In this document: positions 26,634-36,051 of the stretch, piece by piece | Position numbering within the stretch: the stretch's first letter is position 1 | How the letters are laid out: the number at the start of each line of letters is the position of its first letter | Assembly: GCA_024234055.1 (NCBI GenBank) | Contig: JACKOW010000003.1 | Location: forward strand, 248,001 to 312,000 | Length of the DNA stretch: 64,000 nucleotides | Reading direction: 5' to 3' | Source of the DNA: Rhodanobacteraceae bacterium | GTDB lineage: Bacteria > Pseudomonadota > Gammaproteobacteria > Xanthomonadales > SZUA-5 | The notes under the pieces: generated by a model | The model's input: only the letters and a program-made list of their open reading frames with translations | Database searches by the model: none | What the model was told of the DNA's origin: nothing | Translations under genes and position numbers: made by a program

Positions 26634-27268
26634 CGCACCGCCCTCACCGGGGTCGCACTGCTTTCCGGCACATGCTCCAGGCTGTCGATCAGCAAGGTGG
26701 CTTCCTGTTCCAGCTCCACCGCAAGATCACTGAGCTTGCCGCGGAAATAGCGATGAAACAGATAGGCGACAATGGCGATGCACAAACCGACTGCGGTGGC
26801 GACCAGAGCCTCGCCGATGCCGCCCGCCAGCGCATTGGCATCACCGATGCCGGCGGTGGTGATTACGAGGAACATGCGGATCAGACCGGAAACCGTGCCG
26901 AGCAGGCCCATCAGCGGCGAAATGATGGCGATGGTGCCGAGCGCATTCAGATAGCGGCTGAGACGATGAATGGCCAGGCGACCCGCATCCTCGGCCTTTT
27001 CGCGGATCAACTCACGCGAACGTTGGCGATTGCCGACAATGGCCGCCAGCACCAGCCCTAGTGGCGAGTTGTTGCGCAGCTTTTCCAGATGATCGCGCTC
27101 GATCTTCGGTGATCGCGCCCAGGCTCGTACCTCGGCACCGAGCTTGGACGGAATCACCGCGCTGCGACGCAGCGTCCAGAAGCGCTCAAGCACGATGCCA
27201 AGCATGGCGATGGATGTCGCCACCAGCGGGAACATGACCCAGCCGCCAGACTTCAGGATTTCAAACAC
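26630..27268 (-). CDS. exbB: ExbB/TolQ-family proton channel protein
   Basis: A 212-residue inner-membrane protein with three membrane helices (about 10-30, 110-135 and 150-175) and the MotA/TolQ/ExbB signature in SPLMGLLGTVSGLIRMF and GEALVATAVGLCIAI. The GTG start at 27268 is chosen because GAGG precedes it and the protein then begins just before the first helix. The longer open frame upstream encodes an arginine/glycine-rich stretch that is not family-like. The stop overlaps the exbD start by 4 bp. Confidence 0.92.
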   Translation of the reverse strand: MFEILKSGGWVMFPLVATSIAMLGIVLERFWTLRRSAVIPSKLGAEVRAWARSPKIERDHLEKLRNNSPLGLVLAAIVGNRQRSRELIREKAEDAGRLAIHRLSRYLNALGTIAIISPLMGLLGTVSGLIRMFLVITTAGIGDANALAGGIGEALVATAVGLCIAIVAYLFHRYFRGKLSDLAVELEQEATLLIDSLEHVPESSATPVRAVR

Positions 27269-27345
27269 GCTTGACCTCGCATCAGCAAAGACTCCAAAGC
27301 CGGCGATCATACAAGGCCTCCACCGGCAATGCCGTGACCGGCGGC

Positions 27346-29701
27346 CTAATCGGCCGACGACCGGAGCATGGGCGCAGCAGCGGGATTGAGCGATTTTTCG
27401 GGCAAAGCGGGTGCCAGCGGCTCCTGCCACCAGCGTCGGACCGCCATCCGCTGACCCAGCGCCACCGGCGCCCTGCCCGGCTTGAAGTCGAAGCCGATGG
27501 CACCGAAATCGGCCGTGTTCCACTGCATGGCGCCCGCCGCGGCCACCCGTTCGACCACTTCCGGGCGCGGGAAACCGAAGCGATTGCGACTGCCGGCCGA
27601 ATACACCACCCAGACCGGCGACACGGCAGACAGGAACTCGGCGCTCGATGAGCCTGCGCTGCCATGATGGCCGGCAATCAAGAGGTCGACATCGAGCAGA
27701 TCGGCCTGCTCGCGCACCAGTCTGGCCTCGATGACCTCGCCGATGTCACCGGGAATCAGCGCGCTGCCGCCGGCACCCGCTACCCTGACCACGCAGGAAC
27801 TCTCGTTGCCCAGGTAAGGCAAGGTGCTGGGTGGGTGCATGATCGCGAATTCGACGCCATCCCACTGCCAGTGCTCACCGGCGCGGCAGAGCTCGGCATC
27901 CGGAATCTTCTCGGGCAATGAGGCAGCCACCGCGTCCACTGGCACCCGCCGCCGCAAGCTGGCAGTTCCGCCACTGTGATCCAGATCGTTGTGACTGATG
28001 ATCAGCCGATCCAGCCGCCCCACCCCCTGTTGTACCAGACTCGGCACCAGCACCCGGTCGCCGAGATCGCCGCCCTCGGGGAATCCAGGGCCGGTATCGA
28101 TCAGCAGCGCATGTTCGGCGGTCCGGATCAACACCGACTGTCCCTGCCCCACATCCAGCACCGTCAGCATGTAGGCCCCTTGTTCTGGACCTGTACTGAC
28201 CGGCAACAGCAGAGGCAGAAGGCCAAATACGCCCAAGGCGCGAGCCGGCCAGCCGCGCGGCGCCAACAGCCACAGCGTACCCAGCAGCGCCAGCGTCCAG
28301 GCCAGCAGATCCGGGGCCGGCAAAGCCCAGCGCGCCGCCGGCCATTGCGCGGCCGTGACCAACAGTGCATCGAAGCCACCGAGCAGCCAAGCCGCCAGAT
28401 GCAGCAATCCATGGCTCAGCCAGGCCCAGGGCCAGAACACCAGCGCTGCCAGCAGCACCGGTATGACCACCAGGGTAACGAAGGGCACCGCAATCAGATT
28501 GACCAGCGGCGCGGCCAGACTGGCCTGCTGGAAAAAGGCCAGCCCCAGTGGCAAAAGCGCAAGCGACAAACCGAGTTGCGGCAGCAGCCACAGACGCCAG
28601 CGCGATTGCGCCCGCCAGCGCCCGCTGAACGCCAGGATCAACCAGGCGACGGCGCCGAAGGACAGCAAATCCGGCGCTCAGCGGCGCCAGCGGATCGATC
28701 AGCAATACGCCAGCCAGCGCCAGGGCATAACGCGTCCACCAACCGAGTTCCCGTCGGGTCAGCACACCGGCCAGCAAGGCCAGCATGGTGATCAGGGTGC
28801 GCTGGGTCGGCAGACTGAAGCCAGCCAGCGCGGCATAGGCACTGGCACTGAGCAGCGCCCCCAGCGCCATGGCCTGCGGGCGCGGCAGACGCAGCCCCAG
28901 CGCCGGCCACAGCCCGTACAGCAGCCAGATCGCGCCGGCGCCGATGGCCGCCGCCAGACCCACGTGCAGACCGGAAATGGCGATCAGATGGCTGGTCCCG
29001 GTGGCACGGAACAGATCCCAGTCATGCTCGTCCAGCTCGCGGGTATCGCCAATGGCCAGGGCCTTGATCGTGGCGCGGATGCGCCCGGCCGTCAGTGTCT
29101 GGTCGATGCCCTTGGCGATCGACGAGCGCAGCGCATCCACGCGCCCACCGCCCGCGCATGAGGCAGCGGGCCGTACTTCGCTCACCACATAAGCGGTCGC
29201 GCCGATATTGGCCGCCAGGGCGTAGCGTTCGAAGTCGAAACCGGCCGGATTGCTGAGCCCGCGCGGGCGCTTTAGGCGGACCATCAGCGACAGGCAGTCG
29301 CCAGGGCCAAGCTGGGGTGCCTGTTCGTACCACGACAGCCGCAGATGGCTCGGCAGGCCGCGCCCATCGGGCTCAGTGCGCAGATCAAATCGCAGTGCGC
29401 GACCGCTCTGCTCTGGCAAGCCGATCACGGTGCCACTCACGGCCAGATCCTGTCCCTGCAGTGACGCCGGCAGGCGCTCGGCCAGACGCTGCTGGGCCGT
29501 GACCGTTGCCAGCAATAGTCCGATGAGCACTGCCGGAATCGCGCTCGCCACCCGGCGTGGGCGATATCGCCATGCCAGCAGCAGGCTCAGCATCAGCAGG
29601 CCGGCTATCCAGAGTGGATCGGGCAATTCCGGAAAGGCCAGCACCGCGCTGGCACCCAGTGCAAAGGCCAGGCCGTGCAGCGGATGCAGTCCGAGGCGCA
29701 A
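27346..29701 (-). CDS. comEC: DNA internalization protein ComEC/Rec2 (one frameshift)
   Basis: The inner-membrane channel for uptake of single-stranded DNA in natural transformation. The N-terminal half has membrane helices, an OB-like domain and the competence motif TSHLIAISGLHVGL. The C-terminal half has more helices and a metallo-beta-lactamase-like domain with SHNDLDHSGG and AGHHGS. The halves are in different frames; the break is at about 28666, after PLSAGF. The family usually reads AGFWLSF here, so two bases may be missing or one is extra. Repair gives about 784 residues, the usual length. The start is a TTG at 29701, the first possible one after the lolD stop. Confidence 0.85.
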
Positions 29702-29710
29702 GCCTGCGGC

Positions 29711-30397
29711 TCAGAGCTCAGCCGGCGCCAGACGACCGCCGCGCAGCTCCAGCACCCGGTCCATGCGCGCCGCGAGGCGGCGGTCATGGGTGACGATCAC
29801 CAGACTGGTGCCGATTTCGCGGTTCAGCTCCAGCATCAGCTCGTAGACCTGTCCGGCGGTGCGCTCGTCGAGATTGCCGGTGGGCTCGTCACCGAGCACA
29901 CAGGCCGGTCGAGTCACCAGCGCACGCGCGACCGCGGCACGCTGACGCTCGCCGCCCGACAATTCCCCCGGCTTGTGCCGCAGGCGCTCGCCCAGCCCTA
30001 CCCTTCCGAGCAGCGCAGCAGCCCGCTCGCTGGCCTGCGCCACCGGCATGCCGCCGATCAGCAGCGGCATGGCGACATTCTCCAGCGCGCTGAATTCGGG
30101 CAGCAGGTGGTGGAATTGATAGACAAATCCCAGAGCCTGATTGCGCAACCGGCCCCGCTCCCGATCCGACAACCTGGACATGCGCTGGCCCTGCACCATG
30201 ACCTCGCCACGGGAGGGCAAATCCAGCCCGCCGAGGATATGCAGCAAGGTGCTCTTGCCCGCACCCGAAGTGCCGATGATGGCCACGCTCTCACCCTTGG
30301 CCACCGCCAGCGAGGCATCGCTGAGCACCTCCACGCGCAAATCGCCCTCGGCATAGACCCGGGCAATGCCACTGGCTTCGATCACGGTCTCACTCAT
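29711..30397 (-). CDS. lolD: Lipoprotein-releasing ABC transporter ATPase LolD
   Basis: A 228-residue ATPase that powers extraction of outer-membrane lipoproteins from the inner membrane. Walker A is GTSGAGKST, the signature is LSGGERQRAAVARAL, Walker B is CVLGDEPTGNLD, and the switch histidine is in VTHD. The LolD-type QFHHLLPEFSALENV segment is present. The ATG overlaps the lolC end by 8 bp. Confidence 0.95.
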   Translation of the reverse strand: MSETVIEASGIARVYAEGDLRVEVLSDASLAVAKGESVAIIGTSGAGKSTLLHILGGLDLPSRGEVMVQGQRMSRLSDRERGRLRNQALGFVYQFHHLLPEFSALENVAMPLLIGGMPVAQASERAAALLGRVGLGERLRHKPGELSGGERQRAAVARALVTRPACVLGDEPTGNLDERTAGQVYELMLELNREIGTSLVIVTHDRRLAARMDRVLELRGGRLAPAEL

Positions 30398-31639
30398 AGC
30401 GCAGCGCCTGGGCGGGTTGGGTGCGCGCGGCGCGCCAGGCCGGATACAGCGTGGCCACTACCGAGAACAGCACCGACAGCAGGCCGATCCGGGCCACGTC
30501 ACCCATACGCAGTTCTGAAGGCACGCTGGAGATGTAATAGATGTCGCTGGGCATGGCCTGGAAGCCGAAGGTGCGCTCGATGAAGGGCACGATGACATCG
30601 ATGTTGCTGGCCACCGTGACGCCCAGGATCAGGCCCAGCAGGGTGCCGATGATGCCCACCGCCAGACCCTGCACCATGAACACATTCATGATCAGCCGCG
30701 GACTCGCCCCCAGCGTGCGCAGAATGGCGATGTCGGCCTGCTTGTCGGTCACCACCATGACCAGGGTGGACACCAGATTGAAGGCAGCCACGGCCACGAT
30801 CAGCGAGAGGATGATGAACATCACCAGCTTCTCGGTTTTCACGGCCCGGAAGAAATTGCTGTGCTGCTGGGTCCAGTCGCGCACGCTGTAGAGGCCGTCG
30901 AGCCGGTTGGTCAGATCCTGAGCCACGCGCCAGGCCAGGAACATGTCGTCAGCTTCAGGCGCACCCCGGTCACGCCGTCGCCCTCGCGAAACAGCTTGGC
31001 GGCATCGTTCAGATGGACGAAGGCGTAGCCGCGATCGTACTCGTACATGCCGACCTCGAAGATGCCCGTTACCGTGAATCGGCGCATCTGTGGAATCACG
31101 CCGACCGGCGTCGCCCGCATCTGCGGAGCCATCAGGGTGACGTGATCGCCCAGCGTCACCCCCAGCGTATGGGCCAGCTCGGCGCCGAGCACGATGTTGT
31201 AACTGCCCGGTTGCAGCTCGGAAAACGAGCCCTCACGGGTGTCCTTGACCACCTCCGAGACGCCGGCCTCAAGCTCTGGTTCGACACCACGGATCATCGC
31301 CCCGCTGATACGCTTGCCCTGCAGCATGCCCTCGCGTTCGATATAGGGCGCAGCGCCGATCACATGCGGCTGCTTGCGCGCCTCTGCGACCACCTGTGGC
31401 CAGTCGCTGACGTTGTCGCCATAGGCGGTGATGGTCGCGTGCGACACCATGCCCAGAATCCGCGCGCGCAGTTCCTGCTCGAAGCCGTTCATGACCGAAA
31501 TGACCACGATCAGCGCGCTGACGCCGAGCGCAATGCCCAGCATCGACACCAGCGAAATGAAGGAGATGAAGTGATTGCGACGCTTGGCGCCGGTATAGCG
31601 CAGGCCGATGGCGGTCGACAGCGGATGAAACAACTTCAT
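30390..31639 (-). CDS. lolC: Lipoprotein-releasing permease LolC/LolE/LolF (one frameshift)
   Basis: The membrane partner of LolD. It has an N-terminal helix (about 20-45), a large periplasmic domain, and three C-terminal helices. A LolC-like hook segment, ATPVGVIPQMRRF, is visible in the periplasmic domain. The frame is broken once: one C is missing near 30947, between VRLKLT and DMFLAWRVA; repair gives 416 residues. The start at 31639 overlaps the ygfX stop by 4 bp. No second LolC/E-type gene follows lolD, so this may be the single-permease (LolF) arrangement or a second copy may lie elsewhere. Confidence 0.85.
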
Positions 31640-32157
31640 AGGCCAGTCCTGCCGTAGGAGCGACCTTGTGCCGCGACGGCTGCTGCCGCCGCAGCGGCAT
31701 GGTCGCGGCGCAAGCCAGGAGCAGCCGCCGAGTCTTCGGGCCGGTGCGTGGCCAGCCAGACCCGCAATCGATGCCGACCGCCGGGATCCAACCGATCCGG
31801 GAACAGCAGACCACTGTGGCGACGACCATCGGCATCGCGCAGTTCCAGCTGCGGCAAGCCCAGATAGCTGCAGGCCTGCAGCAACTCGGCGGCACGCAGA
31901 TCACCGCCGACATTCGCCTCGACCTGGCCATCTGCGTACAGCAGCAGTCGCGTCGGCCGCGCTGCGGCCTGCCGCCAGCCATGCACGGCCCAGACCATGG
32001 CGAGCAACAGCAATCCCGCCATCTGCGTGCCGGACAGCGCGCTCAGCCAGATGCCGCATGCAGCCACCAGAACCGCCACCCCCAGGGCAAGGCGCTCCCA
32101 GCGTCCGGGGGTCAGATCGAGTTCAAGAGGTGCCGCGTATGCGCTGGACGAGGGCAT
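31636..32157 (-). CDS. ygfX: YgfX-like membrane protein with REP-derived C-terminus
   Basis: A 173-residue protein with two adjacent membrane helices (about 25-65) followed by a cytoplasmic domain, in the position of ygfX (cptA) right after sdhE. In E. coli YgfX partners with SdhE (CptB) and affects the cytoskeleton; here the role is inferred from position and topology. The start ATG at 32157 overlaps the sdhE end by 35 bp. The protein is about 40 residues longer than E. coli YgfX. Its last ~28 residues (alanine-rich, then AAQGRSYG) are encoded by a REP palindrome, so the tail looks acquired. The stop overlaps lolC. Confidence 0.7.
   Translation of the reverse strand: MPSSSAYAAPLELDLTPGRWERLALGVAVLVAACGIWLSALSGTQMAGLLLLAMVWAVHGWRQAAARPTRLLLYADGQVEANVGGDLRAAELLQACSYLGLPQLELRDADGRRHSGLLFPDRLDPGGRHRLRVWLATHRPEDSAAAPGLRRDHAAAAAAAVAAQGRSYGRTGL
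31654..31722. repeat. REPIN-like palindrome inside the 3' end of ygfX
   Basis: One arm starts GTAGGAGCGACCTTGTGCCG at 31654; the other is the degenerate complement at about 31701-31722 (GGTCGCGGCGCAAGCCAGGAGC). It is the same REP family as at 4100 and 44035, but here it lies wholly within coding sequence. Confidence 0.75.
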
Positions 32158-32386
32158 CGAGTTCCGAATCTTCAGGGTGGCTGCGCCCGAGGAACCAGGC
32201 CCAGAGCAGATCATCTTCGACCTTCAGCAAGCGCAGGAAGTTCTCTCGCTCTATGGCCGAAGCGCTGCAGAAGTGCGCATCAAGATAGCGCACCAGCAGG
32301 AAATCCAGCTCCTTCATGCCGCGTCTGCACTGCCAGCGAAGCTGGCGTTGCAGCGCCAGCACCGATTCTTCAGATTCCGTATTCAT
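32123..32386 (-). CDS. sdhE: FAD assembly factor SdhE
   Basis: Promotes covalent attachment of FAD to SdhA. The 87-residue length and all-helical sequence fit. The family motif RGMKELD (RGxxE type) is at about 21-27, followed by FLLVRYLD and LLKVEDDLLWAWFLG. The ATG at 32386 gives the usual size; upstream in-frame sequence is not conserved. It lies 79 bp after sdhB, completing sdhCDAB-sdhE. Confidence 0.93.
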   Translation of the reverse strand: MNTESEESVLALQRQLRWQCRRGMKELDFLLVRYLDAHFCSASAIERENFLRLLKVEDDLLWAWFLGRSHPEDSELDALVQRIRGTS

Positions 32387-32465
32387 GATCGGCACCGGTG
32401 CGCAGGCAACTTCCAATCCTGATCCATGGGCCGCAACCCACGCCGACTTGACGCCTGTGCCCTGC

Positions 32466-33254
32466 TCAAACAGAACGCCGCGCAATCATCGCCTTCTTGA
32501 TCTCGGCAATGGCCTTGGCCGGGTTCAAGCCCTTCGGGCAGGTCTTGGTGCAGTTCATGATGGTATGACAGCGGTACAGCCTGAAGGGATCCTCCAGATC
32601 GTCCAGGCGGGCGCCGGTATCTTCATCGCGACTGTCGGCAATCCAGCGATAAGCCTGCAGCAGGATGGCCGGACCCAGATAGCGGTCGCCGTTCCACCAG
32701 TAGCTGGGGCAGGAGGTGCTGCAGCAGGCGCAGAGGATGCATTCGTACAGACCGTCGAGCCGGGCACGATCTTCCGGCGACTGGCGACGCTCCACATCCG
32801 GCGGCGGCGAGCTCTGGGTGCGAATCCAGGGCTTGATCGAGGCGTACTGGGCATAGAACTGGGTCAGATCGGGCACCAGATCCTTGACCACCGGCATGTG
32901 CGGCAGCGGATAGATCTTGACCTCGCCCGACACCTCGCTGATGGCCTTGGTGCAGGCCAGGGTATTCGTGCCGTCGATGTTCATCGCACAGGAGCCGCAG
33001 ATACCTTCGCGGCAGGAACGGCGGAAGGTCAGGGTCGGGTCGATCTCGTTCTTGATCTTGATCAGCGCGTCCAGAACCATCGGACCACAGCTGGCGAGGT
33101 CGACCTCGTAGGTGTCGGTACTCGGGTTCTCGGTGCCATCCGGGTCATAGCGATAGATCTTGAAGCGACGGATCGACTGTCCTGCGCCGCCCTTGGCAGC
33201 GAAAGTCTTGCCGACCTTGATCTTGGAATTCTTCGGTAGCGTGAATTGGGCCAT
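32466..33254 (-). CDS. sdhB: Succinate dehydrogenase iron-sulfur subunit
   Basis: Carries electrons from SdhA to the quinone site in complex II. All cluster ligands are visible: the 2Fe-2S set C81, C86, C89 and C101 (CREGICGSC...C), a 4Fe-4S motif in CILCACCSTSCP, and a 3Fe-4S motif in CHTIMNCTKTCPKG. The 262-residue length is normal. It follows sdhA after a 124-bp gap, which includes a small GTGGCC/GGCCAC hairpin. Confidence 0.97.
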   Translation of the reverse strand: MAQFTLPKNSKIKVGKTFAAKGGAGQSIRRFKIYRYDPDGTENPSTDTYEVDLASCGPMVLDALIKIKNEIDPTLTFRRSCREGICGSCAMNIDGTNTLACTKAISEVSGEVKIYPLPHMPVVKDLVPDLTQFYAQYASIKPWIRTQSSPPPDVERRQSPEDRARLDGLYECILCACCSTSCPSYWWNGDRYLGPAILLQAYRWIADSRDEDTGARLDDLEDPFRLYRCHTIMNCTKTCPKGLNPAKAIAEIKKAMIARRSV

Positions 33255-33378
33255 GATGATTGCCTCGGTGCAGCGTTAATCTGGTCAACCGCGACTGGGG
33301 CCAGGTCCAGCACGCCCGGCGGTCCCCTGAATCCTGCGTCAGGCGTGGCCCAGGGGCCACCACCCGAAACGCGTAACC

Positions 33379-35166
33379 TCAATAGACACGAGCCTTGGGC
33401 GGAACCATCTCGACCTCGTCGGTGAGCGTGTACAAGTGCACCGGCCGGTAGTCGAAGCTGACCTTGCCGGACTCATCGACATAGGACAGCGTGTGCTTCA
33501 GCCACTCGGTGTCATCGCGATCCGGATAGTCCTCGCGGGCGTGGGCGCCTCGGCTCTCCTTGCGGTTCTCCGCCGAATAGATCGAAGCCACGGCGCACCC
33601 GAGCAGATTCTGCAACTCCAGGGTCTCCACCAGATCGGAGTTCCAGATCATCGAGCGATCGGCCACGCGCACGTCGTCGAAGCTGCGGTAGATCTCGCTG
33701 ACCTTCTGGCAACCTTCCTGCAGCGATTCGCCGGTGCGGAACACGGCCGCATGCGCCTGCATCGCTTTCTGCATCGACAGTCGGATGTCGGCCGTCGGCG
33801 TGCTGCCCTTGGCGTGGCGCAGCTTGTCCAGATTGGACAGCGCCTTGTCGTAAGCCGAGTTCGGCAGCGTCTTGTGGGTGGCGCCGGCCTTGACCACCTC
33901 GGCCGCGCGATTGGCCGCCGCTCGACCGAACACCACCAGATCCAGCAGCGAGTTCGAGCCCAGGCGGTTGGCGCCGTGCACGGAGACACAGGCGGCCTCG
34001 CCGATGGCAAACAGCCCCGGTACCACACTGTTCGGATCGCCGTCCTTGATGGTGACCACCTCGCCATGGACGTTGGTCTGCACGCCGCCCATGTTGTAGT
34101 GCACGGTCGGCAGCACGGGAATGGGCTCCTTGGCCACATCGACGCCGGCAAAGATCTTGGCCGTCTCGGCGATGCCAGGCAGGCGCTCGTGAATCACTTC
34201 CGGCCCCAGATGATCCAGATACAGGTAGATGTGGTCCTTGTCCGGACCCACACCGCGTCCCTCGCGGATCTCGATGGTCATGGCGCGACTGACCACGTCA
34301 CGCGAGGCCAGATCCTTGGCGTTGGGCGCATAGCGCTCCATGAAGCGCTCGCCCTTGGAGTTCTTGAGCTGTCCACCCTCACCACGCACGCCTTCGGTGA
34401 TCAGGCAGCCGGCACCGTAGATGCCGGTCGGGTGGAACTGGGTGAATTCCATGTCCTGCAGCGGCAGGCCTGCACGCAGGACCATGCCGTTGCCGTCACC
34501 AGTGCAGGTGTGCGCCGAGGTGCAGGAAAAATAGGAGCGTCCATAGCCACCAGTGGCCAGCACCACGGCGTGGGCGTGGAAGACGTGCATGCTGCCATCC
34601 GACAGATCCCAGGCGATGACGCCACGACATTCGCCGTTGTCCATGATCAGATCGATGGCGAAATATTCGATGTAGAAGCGCGCGTCAAAGCGCAGCGACT
34701 GCTGGTAAAGCGTGTGCAACATGGCGTGACCGGTGCGGTCGGCCGCCGCGCAAGTGCGCTGCGCCGTGCCCTTGCCATAGTTCGTGGTCATGCCGCCGAA
34801 GGGCCGCTGATAGATCTTGCCGTCCTCGGTGCGCGAGAAGGGAACGCCGTAGTGTTCGAGTTCGATGATGGCCGGAATCGCTTCCTTGCACATGTACTCG
34901 ATGGCGTCCTGATCACCCAACCAATCCGAACCCTTGATGGTGTCGTAGAAATGGAAGCGCCAGTCGTCCTCGCCCATGTTGCCCAACGCAGCACTGATGC
35001 CGCCCTGCGCCGCCACGGTGTGGCTGCGGGTGGGAAAGACCTTGGTGATGCAGGCGGTGGACAGGCCCTTGGCGGCCATGCCCATGGTCGCCCGCAATCC
35101 GGCGCCACCGGCACCGACGACAACCACGTCGTACTTGTGATGAATCAGCTTGTAGGAATCGGTCAT
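33379..35166 (-). CDS. sdhA: Succinate dehydrogenase flavoprotein subunit
   Basis: Oxidises succinate to fumarate. The 595-residue length is typical. The dinucleotide fold VVVGAGGAGLRA is at 14-25, and H49 in SHTVAAQGG is the expected covalent FAD site. The substrate-site HPTGIYGAG and the C-terminal RGAHAREDYPDRDD segment are present. The ATG overlaps the sdhD stop by 4 bp. Confidence 0.97.
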   Translation of the reverse strand: MTDSYKLIHHKYDVVVVGAGGAGLRATMGMAAKGLSTACITKVFPTRSHTVAAQGGISAALGNMGEDDWRFHFYDTIKGSDWLGDQDAIEYMCKEAIPAIIELEHYGVPFSRTEDGKIYQRPFGGMTTNYGKGTAQRTCAAADRTGHAMLHTLYQQSLRFDARFYIEYFAIDLIMDNGECRGVIAWDLSDGSMHVFHAHAVVLATGGYGRSYFSCTSAHTCTGDGNGMVLRAGLPLQDMEFTQFHPTGIYGAGCLITEGVRGEGGQLKNSKGERFMERYAPNAKDLASRDVVSRAMTIEIREGRGVGPDKDHIYLYLDHLGPEVIHERLPGIAETAKIFAGVDVAKEPIPVLPTVHYNMGGVQTNVHGEVVTIKDGDPNSVVPGLFAIGEAACVSVHGANRLGSNSLLDLVVFGRAAANRAAEVVKAGATHKTLPNSAYDKALSNLDKLRHAKGSTPTADIRLSMQKAMQAHAAVFRTGESLQEGCQKVSEIYRSFDDVRVADRSMIWNSDLVETLELQNLLGCAVASIYSAENRKESRGAHAREDYPDRDDTEWLKHTLSYVDESGKVSFDYRPVHLYTLTDEVEMVPPKARVY

Positions 35167-35558
35167 GAGCGCTCAACCGCAAGAAAGACGAGACGCAGAA
35201 TGGCAATCGCGGCGGCCAGAACGGCCAGCACGGCGCCAAACCGGATCAACACCATCAGCGTGATTTCGAGGGCACGCGGGTGCACGTAGTCCTCGATGAC
35301 GACCTGCAGACCCAGGTAGGCGTGGTAGAACATCGAGCTGACGAAAGCCAGCAGCAGCACGGCATTGATCGGCTGCCCCACAGCCGTGCTGAGGCTGCTG
35401 TAGTCAGCGCCGCTGTGAGCCACGGCAAACCAGACAAACCACAGACTCAGCGGCGCCAGAGCAATGGCGGTGACGCGTTGCCCCCACCAATGACCCGTGC
35501 CCTCGCGGGCAGAACCGAGGCCGCGTACGTTTTTCAACGGGGTGCGAAAAGCGGTCAT
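35163..35558 (-). CDS. sdhD: Succinate dehydrogenase membrane anchor subunit SdhD
   Basis: A 131-residue membrane protein with three helices (about 30-50, 62-85 and 105-128) that anchors complex II with SdhC. The haem/quinone-side histidine lies in SSMFYHAYLGLQVVIEDYVH, a conserved SdhD segment. The ATG at 35558 is preferred because GAGGAG lies nine bases upstream; in-frame ATG 35564 and TTG 35567 are closer than ideal. It overlaps sdhA by 4 bp. Confidence 0.92.
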   Translation of the reverse strand: MTAFRTPLKNVRGLGSAREGTGHWWGQRVTAIALAPLSLWFVWFAVAHSGADYSSLSTAVGQPINAVLLLAFVSSMFYHAYLGLQVVIEDYVHPRALEITLMVLIRFGAVLAVLAAAIAILRLVFLAVERS

Positions 35559-35571
35559 GGACATCAACTCC

Positions 35572-35952
35572 TCAGATCCACAGGCGCCACAGGATCAGTG
35601 CGGTCAGCAACGGGGCAAGCACCACCAGGGACCAGCCTGTCGCGTAGGCGCGTTTCAGATCCAGACCCCAGCCGGTGTCCCACGCCAGATGGCGCAGTCC
35701 ATTCAGCCAGTGATACACCAGGGAAAACACGAAGGCGGCCACCACCAGCCGGCCAACAACGGTCGACATCAGCTGCGCGAACTCATGCCACGCCTCCGGC
35801 CCCGCCGCCAGCGCCACCAGTCCCCAGACCAGCAACAGACTTCCGGCCGACAGCGCCACGCCGGTTGCACGATGGGTGATGGACAGCAAGGAAGTGAGTT
35901 GGGGTCGGTAGATCTGCAGATGCGGCGATAGCGGCCGTGCTCGCGTTGCCAT
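35572..35952 (-). CDS. sdhC: Succinate dehydrogenase cytochrome b556 subunit SdhC
   Basis: A 126-residue membrane subunit with three helices and the family signature RPLSPHLQIYRPQLTSLLSITHRATG near the N-terminus. The haem-ligand histidine is in VYHWLNGLRHL. The ATG at 35952 is chosen because GGGAG lies eight bases upstream; another ATG at 35976 has no ribosome binding site and abuts a hairpin. It is the first gene of the sdh operon. Confidence 0.93.
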   Translation of the reverse strand: MATRARPLSPHLQIYRPQLTSLLSITHRATGVALSAGSLLLVWGLVALAAGPEAWHEFAQLMSTVVGRLVVAAFVFSLVYHWLNGLRHLAWDTGWGLDLKRAYATGWSLVVLAPLLTALILWRLWI

Positions 35953-35981
35953 CTCGAAAACTCCCGATTCGGTCATGTAGG

Positions 35982-36000
35982 GGCGTCTGTTGCAGACGCC
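35982..36000. promoter_or_regulatory. Hairpin in the sdhC leader
   Basis: GGCGTCTG-TTG-CAGACGCC is a perfect 8-bp stem with a 3-nt loop, preceded by TGTAG. It sits 30 bp before the sdhC start and may stabilise or attenuate the sdh mRNA. A second short stem (GCTGCT/AGCAGC) follows at about 36004-36022. Confidence 0.45.
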
Positions 36001-36051
36001 AAGTGCTGCTGAACAATAGCAGCTGAGCCCCGAAGGTCCAGCGTCAATCTG

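Noticed and set aside
33436..35289. Long open frame antisense to sdhA
   Set aside because: sdhA is certain by motif and operon context; the other strand is codon-bias shadow.
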